From the NCBI GenBank assembly GCA_933207985.1, contig OW240915.1, positions 125,589,109 through 125,653,108 on the forward strand: a DNA stretch of 64,000 nucleotides. Reading direction: 5' to 3'. Made by a program: the position numbers and the translations under genes. The stretch comes from Pelobates cultripes (Eukaryota > Chordata > Amphibia > Anura > Pelobatidae). Below are positions 53,700 to 64,000 of this stretch, in pieces. The stretch's first letter is position 1, and every line of letters begins with the position of its first letter. Under the pieces are notes generated by a model. It did not search any database, was not told the DNA's origin, and saw nothing but the letters and a program-made list of their open reading frames with translations.

Positions 53700-55590
53700 G
53701 GTATATTTAGTTGTATATAAGAATATTTATTCATTCTAAAAATGCTTCACCATACATTGCATATAAAAAATTTTTTCCCTTCTGTATGTAAATGAAAATA
53801 TTACCTATAAGTTATACTTTGGGTTGCAGTGAGTCTTGGTTATAAAGTGATGCATTGATTTGGGTCGCTTTTGTACTAAATGAATAAAAAGAGTTGGAGG
53901 ATTTAAAACCACATAGAAAGATGTGATGCTCTGAATTCCTACATTGTAGCTTGATAGCCAGAAAGATTTAGCTGGAGGTCTTCTACTCCATTTACAGTAA
54001 TGCAGACAGCCAAACCCAGTCCGTATTGGGACAACATTTCGTCCCAGGCATTTTGAGCCATAGTAGCCCAATAAGATGGGTAGGAGCAGAGAAGGGACAT
54101 GCTGTTATTACCAGTGACATGCATGATGCCTACCAAAGTGGGCATGTTCCCCTGCAGGGAAGCCCATGTGCAGAGCCCTGAAGACTCTTGCATGGGGAAA
54201 ATGTCCTATTTTTGTTTAAATAGCACAAGCAAATTAAATGACATGCTTGCTTTTCTGTTTGCTGGTGTTGTCTATGGTGTTCCAATAAGTGGTGAAACGC
54301 AGGACAACAGTAAGACAGGGCTTGTCGATGGTGTTGTGTGTGAGTATGTATTTTATGCTGTTTGTGGGGTTGTATCTGTGGTTGAATGTTGTATTGTGGC
54401 ATTGGATGTTGGTTGGGATATAGCATGTGGGATTTCAATGTGTGGAAATGCTGCTGTGGGTTTGCTGGTGTGGCGTGAGGTTTTTGAGGGATTGTGTGTG
54501 GGTGGAGGAACAATGGCTGTAGTTGTTGTGTACAGATAGATGCTATAGTGTGTGTGAGGTGGTAAAGGCTGTTTTGTTGGGGCTGCAGTGTGCATTGGGG
54601 AAAAATGGCTGTACTATGTAAAGGTATGCTAAAACAAAAAAGGTTTATTGTCCCCCACTAATCCCTGATGGTCCATTGGATACATCTCTGCCGGGCAGAC
54701 CACTTATGTTTCTCCCTCCGCTGGTAAGATTGCAATTTGTTGAAATTAATTGTAAATATGTTTGTCCCTGATTTATCTCTTAATACCAAATACAAGGTAG
54801 TATAATAGTGGAATGAAAAATCCCAGATTCCAGTCTCCTAGCAGCAAAAATATATTCCTGGGACCAAGAAGTCTTCTCCTGAGAAACGTTCTCCATTAAG
54901 ATCCAAGCAGCCTTCATTAAGGTCATACTAACCATTGTAAATCAAAGGATGGAATTAAATTATATGGAAGTTTAATGTCACGTGGTTTATATGATACCTC
55001 ATTATATGACTAAAATTAGGTTATTTGTTTAATGCAATGTCTGCTGTAAAAACAGTTGTATAAAAGGAGGCTACTGTGACGTAAGAGATGCTATTTAAGA
55101 ATCTGAAAATGAAAGTGACATTTTTTGAGTTATAACAATATATGTTTTTTTTTCACATCTGCCTCCCTTAATCAGCTACTAATTTGAAGCATCTTTCAGG
55201 AGTATTCATTATGAATGGACTTTCAGATAGTCTGGTGAATGTCGCCCACTAGTGGAATGACAAGACGTCAACATTAAGTCGTGACTTTCATTTATTTTTA
55301 TATTACAGAGTCAAACACATTGTAATACCTTTTAACAGACATGCCATGGGCCGTTCACTTTTTTTTCTCTCTACTAAATGTTTACAGTAAAATTAAGGCT
55401 ATTTCCAGAGGAAATTGCTTGTTTATGCAATTATCTTGATATGAAGCTGACTGTCACACATCGCTCACGCGAAACATAGTTGTTATGGTTTTACCTTAAA
55501 CACAAGAATTAATGTAATCAGTCAGATCAGTAATTATTACAGTGATTCAGAAAATTGCCAAATGATTACAGTACTTTCAGTGTATACTGA
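53700..55590. other. Unassigned DNA, possibly unique
   Basis: Mixed composition with a GT-rich stretch at 54240-54530 on the plus strand that opens frames in both directions. No protein family or RNA gene recognised. Confidence 0.35.
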
Positions 55591-55598
55591 GAGAGCGA

Positions 55599-56404
55599 GT
55601 TAGAAGGAGCGCTTTTAAGATCATCTAATTAGAATCTCATAATATTTCATTTTACGCAGGAAACTAATACTGAATTCATACTGTAAATATTTGATTGTTT
55701 ATCTTGTTTAGTTCACTCCAGTCTTTAAGTATATTCTGCTTATATATCATTAATAGCGATAACACAATACTTGCAGTTATAGAGGATGCCGTTATCACCC
55801 TTTCGTCCCTATTGTGTTTGACAAGCAAACCCCGTTTCCCTGCTCCATTGAGTCTGTACTGTGTAGCTAGCTAACTCCTTCTCTACCACAAAGGACTATA
55901 CTGGGACCTCAAATACAGGACTATGTCTATTCTAAACCTCCCCTTACCCTAAAACCACTATTTATCTCCTTCCTGTTTTATGTTCCTTCTCCTCTTGTTT
56001 TGTGTATATTTTTCCCCTCTGTTTTGTGCATGCCTATTGCAATGCTTATCTGTTCTGTGTCTTTCTATTACTATATTCCTGTTTTTTATTTGTGTGTGCC
56101 CATTGCCATATTCTCCCGTTTTGTGTTTATCTATTGATAGATACCCCCGTTTTCTGTGTATCTTTCCATTTCCCTCTCTTTTATGTGTCTCTCCATCTTC
56201 TCCCTACTTAACTATTCCCTTTGAACCCTAACACCAGCTTTTTTCCGTTCCCCTATCTTCTCCTTCCTACCTCCTGAACTAGTTACTTTTTTTTGCATGT
56301 CTGCGTTTTGGTGGTGGTCCTACTGTATCTTGTTCTATAATGACAATTCACAATTCCAGCTTATGGGTGCTGTGTGGGAGATAGAGAGTTGGATATGCCC
56401 CCCT
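55599..56404 (+). repeat. Inverted repeat, left arm, 0.8 kb
   Basis: GAGTTAGAAGGAGCGCTTTT (55599) to TTGGATATGCCCCCCTA. The reverse complement is 59594-60410, apart from an extra 13 bp (ACAAGATACAGA) near 59675. Confidence 0.93.
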
Positions 56405-56602
56405 AGTACGTCCTGGGCAGCACTATCGGGTGCTCCCGGTCTGCCTCTAATATAGAGGTAGACCGGAGCACCATTAACCCCGCGATCGCCACGATAGCGG
56501 CGATCCAGGGTTAATTTTAACGGGTGACGGACGAGGTCTGTCACTCGTCGTTATGGCAATCCCCTGAGTGACGTACCTTGTCCGTCACTCATCGTTAAGG
56601 GG
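56405..56602. other. GC-rich stretch with short inverted repeats
   Basis: Contains GTGACGGACGAGG...CTTGTCCGTCACTC and ends CGTTAAGGGGTTAA, which resembles the ending of 60411-61927 (CCTTAAGGGGTTAA). Possibly the terminus of a TTAA-targeting DNA transposon. Confidence 0.4.
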
Positions 56603-57094
56603 TTAAAGGAGCACTATAGTGCCAGGAAAGCAAACTTGTTTTCCTGGCACTATAGGGTCATTGGGTCACCCTACCCTCAGGGCCCCCTCCCACTGGGCTG
56701 TATTGGATAAAAACCCTTCACCCACTTACCTTTCTCCAGTACTGGGCTTCCTCTGTGCTGGGGAACTCTCTACCCCCTGCCAACGTCTGTTTTGAATGCG
56801 CATGTGCGACAAGAGCCGTGCGTTCATTCAAACAGCCCATATGAAAGCATTACTCAATGCTTTCCTATGGACGTCCAGCATCTTCTCACTGTGATTTTCA
56901 CAGTGAGAATCGTGGAATAGCCTGTAGCGGCTGTCAGTGAGACAGCCACTAGAGGCTGGATTAACCCTCAGTGAAACATAGCAGTTTCTATGAAACTGCT
57001 ATGTTTTCAGCTGCAGGGTTAAAACTAGAGGGACCTGGCACCCAGACCACTTCATTGAGCTGAAGTGGTCTGGGTGCCTATAGTGGTCCTTTAA
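56603..57094 (+). mobile_element. T2/Kolobok-type MITE, complete
   Basis: TTAAAGGAGCACTATAG at the left and CTATAGTGGTCCTTTAA at the right, with TTAA at both borders. Internal hairpins include GCACCCAGACCACTTC/GAAGTGGTCTGGGTGC. Confidence 0.8.
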
Positions 57095-57117
57095 GATCTG
57101 TCTGCACAATGCAGAGG

Positions 57118-58700
57118 AACTGACTCAACTCTACTTTTCTTTCACAAGATATTGACTGGTTCAGTAGAGCGGAATGTATTCAAAACGTGTAGGTCTCCTG
57201 ACCCAAGTTTTTATGTTAATGTGCAATTTTCTTTAAACAGATAGATCTTATAAATGTTTTCTTAATGGCACATAAATATAAGAGACAAAGAGCAGTTCAC
57301 CCAAACATTACACAATTAATTCTTTATTACTACATAAAGAAGATTCAAAATCTAACATTATTTATGAACTTGTTCCCTTCTGTGTCACTATAATGACAAT
57401 TTTCAAGCTGTTTAAAGTGGAAGGCGATGGCCTTTGGAAATGATGCCTCAAGATCTGCATGGATATGTAACTCTTACCAAAAAGCCTTTTCTCGCATAAA
57501 GTATATTGATTAGCAATGCTAAAAGGTGAGCAAGGAAAATAGTACCTTTTATGAGAGCCCTGTAAAAAGAGGGCACTCAGTTTAGAAAATGATTGAAAAT
57601 GATATCGAGGAAATTATACGAGAGAAAATACATTAGTAGTACGAACCTCACCTGTCATGATCACCTGTCAGTAAAGGCCACCACTCTGAGACCATCTGAG
57701 GCTCCTGGGTCACTTTGCTAAACCTGCATCTAGACTAAAGACAGGCAACCTTCGGTAATCCAGAGGCTGTTGACTACATCTCTCCTGATGCTTTGCCAGT
57801 ATTCCGTTTGTAAGTGCCTTATGGGAGAAGTAATCCACAACAGGCTACCCCTGATTCTAACCTATGTGTACATAGTATCCTCATCAGATATTATTGCCAT
57901 TGAGAATAATGGCATCATCATTTTCCCTTGCGGTTACATTGTACATCTTTACATGTATCAAATCAAAACCGAACATATAATACCTATTTCTTATTTCATA
58001 ATGAATGATCACTGAGCATATATCTGAAATTGGTACAGTATAATCCTGTCAACAGTAAGACAAGACGAGATATATACTCAAAGCAAACACTTGATAAAGG
58101 TCACTTAGTACAAATAGGACCTTTAAGTTACATGTTTGATCTTTCGCTTTCAGGTTATAAACATCTGTTTACATTTTACTTAAAGATCAGCAATATTCTT
58201 TATGGATTTAGCTGTTTACACAGAATTCTCTTTTAAGTTGTTTCTTCTGCAGGAAAATCTATTGATTTTGTGATTTATGAAGAACAGTTTATTTCAAGTG
58301 TCCAAGTTCTCTAAGCAAGTTTTAATTTTTTTTATACGGTAACCTAAAATTCCAAGCTCACAAAGATATGAGCAGATAAGGAGATCATGTGCTCAGCAAC
58401 GGAAAATAATATAATTTAAAAAAATTACTGGTGTGCAAAAAGAGTGTTACTATTTTCAAAAAAGCTTGTTGTTTTCCAAACAGTAACACACACAGACAAA
58501 AACATGCACAACTTTAATGATTATTGAATGCAAACAAAAAATATTATTTCCTCAAAATAGCTGAAATTATCAACACATGAATACTAAAATAAGATCACCT
58601 TATATCCGCTGTTTATATATGGTCAAAGAAATGAAAATAATTTAAATTATTTAGCTTTTCCTAACCACCTTCTAACCCCCAGTCTATACAAAACTGTTGT
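57118..58700. other. Unassigned AT-rich DNA
   Basis: No coding or element signal recognised. It lies within the spacer of the 55599/60410 inverted repeat. Confidence 0.3.
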
Positions 58701-58707
58701 TTTTGTC

Positions 58708-59245
58708 TTAAAGGGACACTATAGTCACCTGAACAACTTTAGCTTAATGAAGCGTTTTTGCTGTATAGAACATGCCCCTGCAGCCTCACTGCTCAATCCT
58801 CTGCCATTTAGGCATTAAATCCCTTTGTTTATGAACCCTAGTCACACCTCCCTGCATGTGACTTGCACGGCCTTCCATAAACACTTCCTGTAAAGAGAGC
58901 CCTATTTAGGCTTTCTTTATTGCAAGATTTTCTTATCCCCTGCTATGTTAATAGCTTGCTAGACCCTGCAAAAACCTCCTTTATGTGATTAAAATTCAAT
59001 TTTGAGATTGAGATACAATTATTTAAGGTAAATTACATCTGTTTGAAAGTGAAACCAGTTTTTTTTCATGCAGGCTCTGTCAATCATAGCCAGGGGAGGT
59101 GTGGCTAGGGCTGCATAAACAGAAACAAAGTGATTTAACTCCTAAATGACAGTGAATTGAGCAGTGAAATTGCAGGGGAATGAACTATACACTAAAATTG
59201 CTTTATTTAGCTAAAGTAATTTAGGTGACTATAGTGTCCCTTTAA
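58708..59245 (+). mobile_element. T2/Kolobok-type MITE, complete
   Basis: TTAAAGGGACACTATAGTCACCT at the left has a perfect reverse complement ending at 59245; TTAA borders both ends. No ORF. Confidence 0.88.
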
Positions 59246-59593
59246 GTTAATGTGCTAGATATTAATGCTTGTAAATAATTGTTACATTAATTGTTGTGTT
59301 CAAAACAAATAAAATAGTATCCGGTTCGGTGTGGGCATTGGGCTAATTATGCAAATATGTTAGGTGGACCATAATGAACGAGGGCTAAGGGGCAACTAGG
59401 AGACCAACAGACCTGCCAGATGGCTCAATATCATTTACATCTATGTGTAGTACTACGTAGGTACCTGGCCAGGAGAGCCATTGAGCATTATATAACATGG
59501 TTAAGTTCTCCCATAGCACCAGCACTTGTCTTTTCTTATATCCCTAGACTCATGCATGCAGTTCGGGAGCACAGTAGCAGGACACTGTGATGT

Positions 59594-60410
59594 TAGGGGG
59601 CATATCCAACTCTCTATCTCCCACACAGCACCCATAAGCTGGAATTGTGAATTGTCATTATAGAACAAGATACAGAACAAGATACAGTAGGACCACCACC
59701 AAAACGCAGACATGCAAAAAAAGTAACTAGTTCAGGAGGTAGGAAGGAGAAGATAGGGGAACGGAAAAAAGCTGGTGTTAGGGTTCAAAGGGAATAGTTA
59801 AGTAGGGAGAAGATGGAGAGACACATAAAAGAGAGGGAAATGGAAAGATACACAGAAAACGGGGGTATCTATCAATAGATAAACACAAAACGGGAGAATA
59901 TGGCAATGGGCACACACAAATAAAAAACAGGAATATAGTAATAGAAAGACACAGAACAGATAAGCATTGCAATAGGCATGCACAAAACAGAGGGGAAAAA
60001 TATACACAAAACAAGAGGAGAAGGAACATAAAACAGGAAGGAGATAAATAGTGGTTTTAGGGTAAGGGGAGGTTTAGAATAGACATAGTCCTGTATTTGA
60101 GGTCCCAGTATAGTCCTTTGTGGTAGAGAAGGAGTTAGCTAGCTACACAGTACAGACTCAATGGAGCAGGGAAACGGGGTTTGCTTGTCAAACACAATAG
60201 GGACGAAAGGGTGATAACGGCATCCTCTATAACTGCAAGTATTGTGTTATCGCTATTAATGATATATAAGCAGAATATACTTAAAGACTGGAGTGAACTA
60301 AACAAGATAAACAATCAAATATTTACAGTATGAATTCAGTATTAGTTTCCTGCGTAAAATGAAATATTATGAAATTCTAATTAGATGATCTTAAAAGCGC
60401 TCCTTCTAAC
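59594..60410 (-). repeat. Inverted repeat, right arm, 0.8 kb
   Basis: Mirror of 55599-56404; ends CGCTCCTTCTAACTC at 60410. Confidence 0.93.
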
Positions 60411-61927
60411 TCAAAATACGCCTTTTGAATTACCCCAGGGTGTATTCTTTAATAAATAGTATGTGTTTGTGGGGAAGTTTCAATAACCAACCGTCTAAAC
60501 TACTCCAAATTGGAACATGGACACAGCGTAAAACTTCAAAGTTAGAAAAAAACTGAATGGCTGCGTCTCAAATGTGCCCCTTCAACATCCACATATACCT
60601 GGCAAAGGTACATACGTGGTATTGCTGTACTCAGCCGACATAGCTGAGCAACATATGAAGTATTATACAGTCGTAGCACACATAAGGTTTGCAAAATATA
60701 CTGTGTGGTAGTTTGAATTTAAACCCTGCTAAGGTGCTTGGAAATTGCACATAGGCCCAGCGTCAAAATTCAAAGTTCGGTAAAAACTGATATGGCTTGG
60801 TCTCCTATATGGCACTGTAGCTTCAAGAAATAGTGCCAAAGACGTTCATTGGGGGTGTCTTTTTACTCAGAAGACTTAGCTGAGCATAATCTGGGGGGTT
60901 TGAACGTAGTGGCACATGTGAAATATACAAAATGCCCAGCAAAAATGCAATCCATGTGTAAAAAACGCACAAAATTATTTTTTACCACATACTTTGGCAT
61001 ATATTGGTGAAAAAATGGGGGCATGTTAAGGCACAATATGCACCTTATGAGATACCCTGGAGTGTCTACTTTTACAAATGGTAGGCCTTTGTGGGCTTTT
61101 TTGAACAGTCAAACTGTTATAATACCCCAAATGGAAGCATAGGCTCATTAAATCTGTCTCTCAAAATTCTACTGTGAATACTGAAAAGAACAGGCCTCCT
61201 AAATGGCACTGTAACTTCACAAAATAGTGCCAAAGACATACAATGGGGGTGTCATTTTACTCAGCAGATATAATTGAACTTTGTACAGGAATAGCACACA
61301 CCAACTTTACAAAATACACACAAGAATTTCTTTGTTATAAGTTGGTGTGCCAAAAACAAAAAAAAACACAATTTTACTCCAATATTTATGAGAGGTTGGC
61401 GGTGAAATGGCTACGTAGAAAGTGTCAAAACAAGCCTAGGTAAATAGCCTGTGATGTCTACTTTATATAAATATATACTTTTGTGTGGCATTTTTGTTTT
61501 CTTTTATGGCTATTAAGCTTACAAGACAAACATACCAAATTCTAAAATCGCTACACATTAAAAGTTTATTTTACTCCTTGTGCTTTATGACCTGTAACTA
61601 CCAAAAAAAAACCCTTTAAATCCCAGACACATTATATATTCTGTAAATCAGAACAACTAAATGAATTTATTTTTAATTACTTTCCTTAACCTGCACTACA
61701 CATTGTTATTGCAAAAACTGTAAAAAAAAAAAACAAACCACAAATATATGTGTGTTACATCAAATTAAAGCCCTTTCTGTCCTTTAAAAAATGGTATATA
61801 ATATGTGTCGGTGCAATAAATGAGTAAAATGCAAATTGCAGTTGAACGCAAACAGCAAAAAATGAAAAAAATGCTGTTGTCATTAAGTGAAAGACAAGCT
61901 TCTGAAGCTCTGTCCTTAAGGGGTTAA
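60411..61927. repeat. Diverged internal repeats, probable DNA-transposon interior
   Basis: AATAGTGCCAAAGAC..CATTGGGGGTGTC recurs near 60820 and 61215, each followed by ACTCAG and a GCACA block. The segment ends CTGTCCTTAAGGGGTTAA (61924-61927 TTAA), a form common at TTAA-targeting transposon ends. No coding content. Confidence 0.45.
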
Positions 61928-61988
61928 ATGACTCTGCATGATGCAGACAGATCTTAAATGACTCTGCATTGTGCAGACAGATCTTAAA
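61928..61988. repeat. Two tandem 33-bp units
   Basis: TGACTCTGCATGATGCAGAC and TGACTCTGCATTGTGCAGAC, each followed by AGATCTTAAA. The reverse complement of one unit lies at 57091-57117, beside the MITE end. Confidence 0.8.
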
Positions 61989-62144
61989 TTATTATACATT
62001 GCTCAAAAAGCTCATTTCTGCTGAATAGCACGCATGGGGCCAGGAGTAAGGGGGACTCAGTGAATATTGTCTGGGTATATTTGCTGACTACAAAAACAGC
62101 CTGACATGCCCCATAAAATACAGATGTCTGGTTTTACATTGACA

Positions 62145-62312
62145 ATTCTAGATTGTAAGCTCAGTCGAGCAGGGTCCTCAATAGCCTCTTGTTTTCTGTT
62201 ATTGTGATTCGTATTTGATGGTAAATCCTTGCGTTAAAAATGTAAAGTGCTGCAAAATATTTTGTTGCAATATCAATATCAATATTATCATTAATAATAA
62301 CAACAACAACAA
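62145..62312 (+). mobile_element. SINE or L2-type 3' tail
   Basis: TCTAGATTGTAAGCTCAGTCGAGCAGGGTCCTCA, then TGTAAAGTGCTGCAAAATAT and an (AAT/AAC)n tail. This layout is a frequent amphibian and fish non-LTR 3' end. Confidence 0.6.
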
Positions 62313-62930
62313 ACGTAATTACTACATTAGGCTTTAAGCCTATAAAGACAGCAAATTCCTTACAAATGTCCATAAAAGCATGGTCTTTGACCATAATTAT
62401 AATTTACTTTGCTACCTGCTGTCAAAAGGATAGTGTGCCAAGGAATACCATGTGATATCTTATACTTTAGAATATAGAATAATCAAGTAAATAAAACAAT
62501 AAAATTCTGTGAATCAGCAATTGCACATTTTAGTGTATGTGCTTGTACATTCTTAAACTAACATTACACTTTCCTGAAAAAAAAGAAATTGGCAGGAAAA
62601 ATATTTAATCTTTCACGTCCCAAATCCATCTATCAAATATCCTGGTGTGCAGTTGGTTGTAAAATATATTTTAGAACCTTTGAAAGTATTAAATTACCAT
62701 CTAAAGCTGAAATGGCCGGCCAATGAGGATTAGAGTAAAAAAGAAAGTTTTCCCAGAAATGCTGGCAGTTTGCAGTTTGTTTTCATTTTGTTTTATTGAT
62801 CACTATAAAATTACAAATGACATACTGCTTATAGTGGTAAACAGCATAAATTAATCATTTTTATGTAATCATGATGAACAATATTCACAATATATTAGCA
62901 ACATAAAATATTATTTTGAGATAATTTAAA
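62313..62930. other. Unassigned AT-rich DNA before the L1
   Basis: Nothing recognised. Confidence 0.3.
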
Positions 62931-62933
62931 AAT

Positions 62934-63620
62934 GAAATTTATCTAGTAAAACCAGTGTGTCCACCGGCTGACCTAATATAAGGTTAAATAGTTCCTGCAG
63001 GGTAGATCTGATGTGTTCCCCCTCTGCCTCCGGTATACCCCTGATCCTGAGGTTATTCCTTCGCCCTCTTTTATCAATATCATTTACAGACCTTTGGTAC
63101 TGTTTCATTTGAGCCTCTTGCCTGTCTAGTCTGAATGTCAGTGATTGCAGTTGGGCTTGTACAGTACCCCTGTCATCTTCTAGTTCCTGTACCCATAGGC
63201 CTACCTGTCTAATCTCATTTCCCAAGCCATCCATCTTGCGTTGAAAGGGGGCCTCCACTCTGCCTAGCATGTCGGTGAGATCCGCCTTAGAAGGTAGGTT
63301 TCTGATGAGATCTCTAATTTCAAGGTCTGTGGAGAGTGCTGATGCCTCTGAAGCCGCCGGACTAGGCAAGTTTGAGTATATTGTGCCGGGTGTTGATGCT
63401 ATATTGGAGTCTCCTTGCTCTGACATGCGGTAGGTGTATTCCTTAAATAATTTGGAGACGGAGGCCGTTTTACACGCCGGGGTTCTCCTGGAGTTGTTGT
63501 GGGTGTTATGCGTCCGTTTGGTGTTCCCGATCTCTCTTTGTAGTATCCTCCGTGTAAGTTAATTGCCTGCTATACCCAGGGCTACTCTAACATGCAGCCA
63601 TACCGTTTGGCAGTTGGCAG
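62934..63620 (-). mobile_element. L1-type LINE, inverted 5' segment with ORF1 N-terminus
   Basis: Minus-strand frame 63426-62926: MSEQGDSNIAS start, a heptad-rich coiled coil (VQAQLQSLTFRLDRQEAQ) and the start of the RRM (RRNNLRIRGIPEAEGEH). The frame stops being L1 after VLLDKFH. Bases 63427-63620 would be 5' UTR. The remaining part of ORF1 lies on the plus strand directly to the right. Confidence 0.85.
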
Positions 63621-64000
63621 TTTCACCGCTCTCTCAGACCCAAAAATTATGCAGGAAAAGCCCCAAGAGACGTTATATGGAGGCTGCACTATTTCGTGGT
63701 TAAAGAAAATATCTTAAGAAAACTGCGGGACACCAATCGGCCACTGTTATTCCATGGACACGAAATCCAAATATACCAAGACCTCTCCTGGCTCACTCTA
63801 CAAGCCAGACGATCTCTCAAACCATTTACAGACCAATTAAGAGCAAGAACCATCAGATATAGATGGGGGTTTCCATTCGCCCTCATTGCCACTCACATAG
63901 GCGTAACATATACAATCACAACACACTGGGATGTAATGCCATTTATTCAGGTGTTGCAACTCACAGAAGTACGTATCATGGATTGGTACACCCCTGACCC
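63621..64000 (+). pseudogene. L1-type ORF1 C-terminal half, forward segment
   Basis: Begins FHRSLRPKNYAGKAPRDVIW, exactly where the inverted part leaves off, and continues in one open frame with LRKLRDTNRPLLF, QDLSWLTLQARRSLKP and IRYRWGFPFALI to the window edge. This is the L1 ORF1 C-terminal RNA-binding domain. Confidence 0.88.

Noticed and set aside
54099..54539. 146-codon plus-strand frame with hydrophobic residues, and antisense frames
   Set aside because: GT-rich stretch gives Val/Gly/Cys on one strand and His/Pro/Thr on the other; no start context or homology.
62161..62394. 77-codon minus-strand frame
   Set aside because: Read from the (AAT)n tail of a non-LTR element; low complexity.

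Overview
The window is vertebrate nuclear DNA and almost entirely transposable-element sequence. I see no complete host gene. The mix points to an amphibian, most likely a frog: Penelope-like elements (PLE), CR1 and L1 LINEs, Ty3-type LTR elements, large hAT and Tc1 transposons, and short TTAA-flanked elements with TTAAAGG termini like the T2/Kolobok MITEs known from Xenopus. Three runs of exactly 100 N (12991-13090, 23157-23256, 46821-46920) mark scaffold joins.

Layout. 1-3775 is a decayed L1 (ORF1, then ORF2 endonuclease and RT) followed by an L2-like scrap. 3776-5290 is a 5'-truncated CR1. 5291-12990 holds a short LTR element (6681-8461), a MITE, the 3' end of a Ty3/chromovirus with its LTR (to 10812), a PLE tail and half of a palindromic hAT MITE. 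After the first gap, 13091-18260 is a Penelope-like element with RT but no GIY-YIG domain. 18261-25658 is a hAT transposon with a decayed transposase, subterminal tandem arrays and a scrap of a second Ty3 lineage. 25674-26767 is a palindromic hAT MITE with a perfect 8-bp target duplication. 26488-35686 is an almost identical inverted copy of 3776-12990. 36790-43385 is a second Penelope-like element (RT plus GIY-YIG) split by a complete 4.1-kb LTR element (37110-41226). 43385-46820 is an inverted copy of 1847-5286 and ends at the third gap. 46921-55590 is lower in recognisable elements: a Tc1 element, exon-like repeats and MITE pieces. 55599-60410 is an inverted-repeat structure holding two T2-type MITEs. 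The window ends in a 5'-inverted L1 (62934-64000).

Most notable is the LTR element at 37110-41226. It has TG...CA LTRs of 985 and 989 bp, a perfect 5-bp target duplication, a primer-binding-site candidate, a polypurine tract and a single intact 664-codon ORF. That ORF has no gag or pol motif I recognise. It has an acidic N-terminal region of about 216 residues, then thirteen 16-residue repeats, then a Q/P-rich tail. A smaller relative lies in each arm of the large inverted repeat, so this is a family of non-autonomous elements with its own protein, and I know of no description of it.

The large inverted repeats end at scaffold gaps, and one CR1 copy changes identity from one paralogue to another within 50 bp. 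Either ectopic recombination between CR1 copies or chimeric assembly could explain this; the sequence alone cannot decide.
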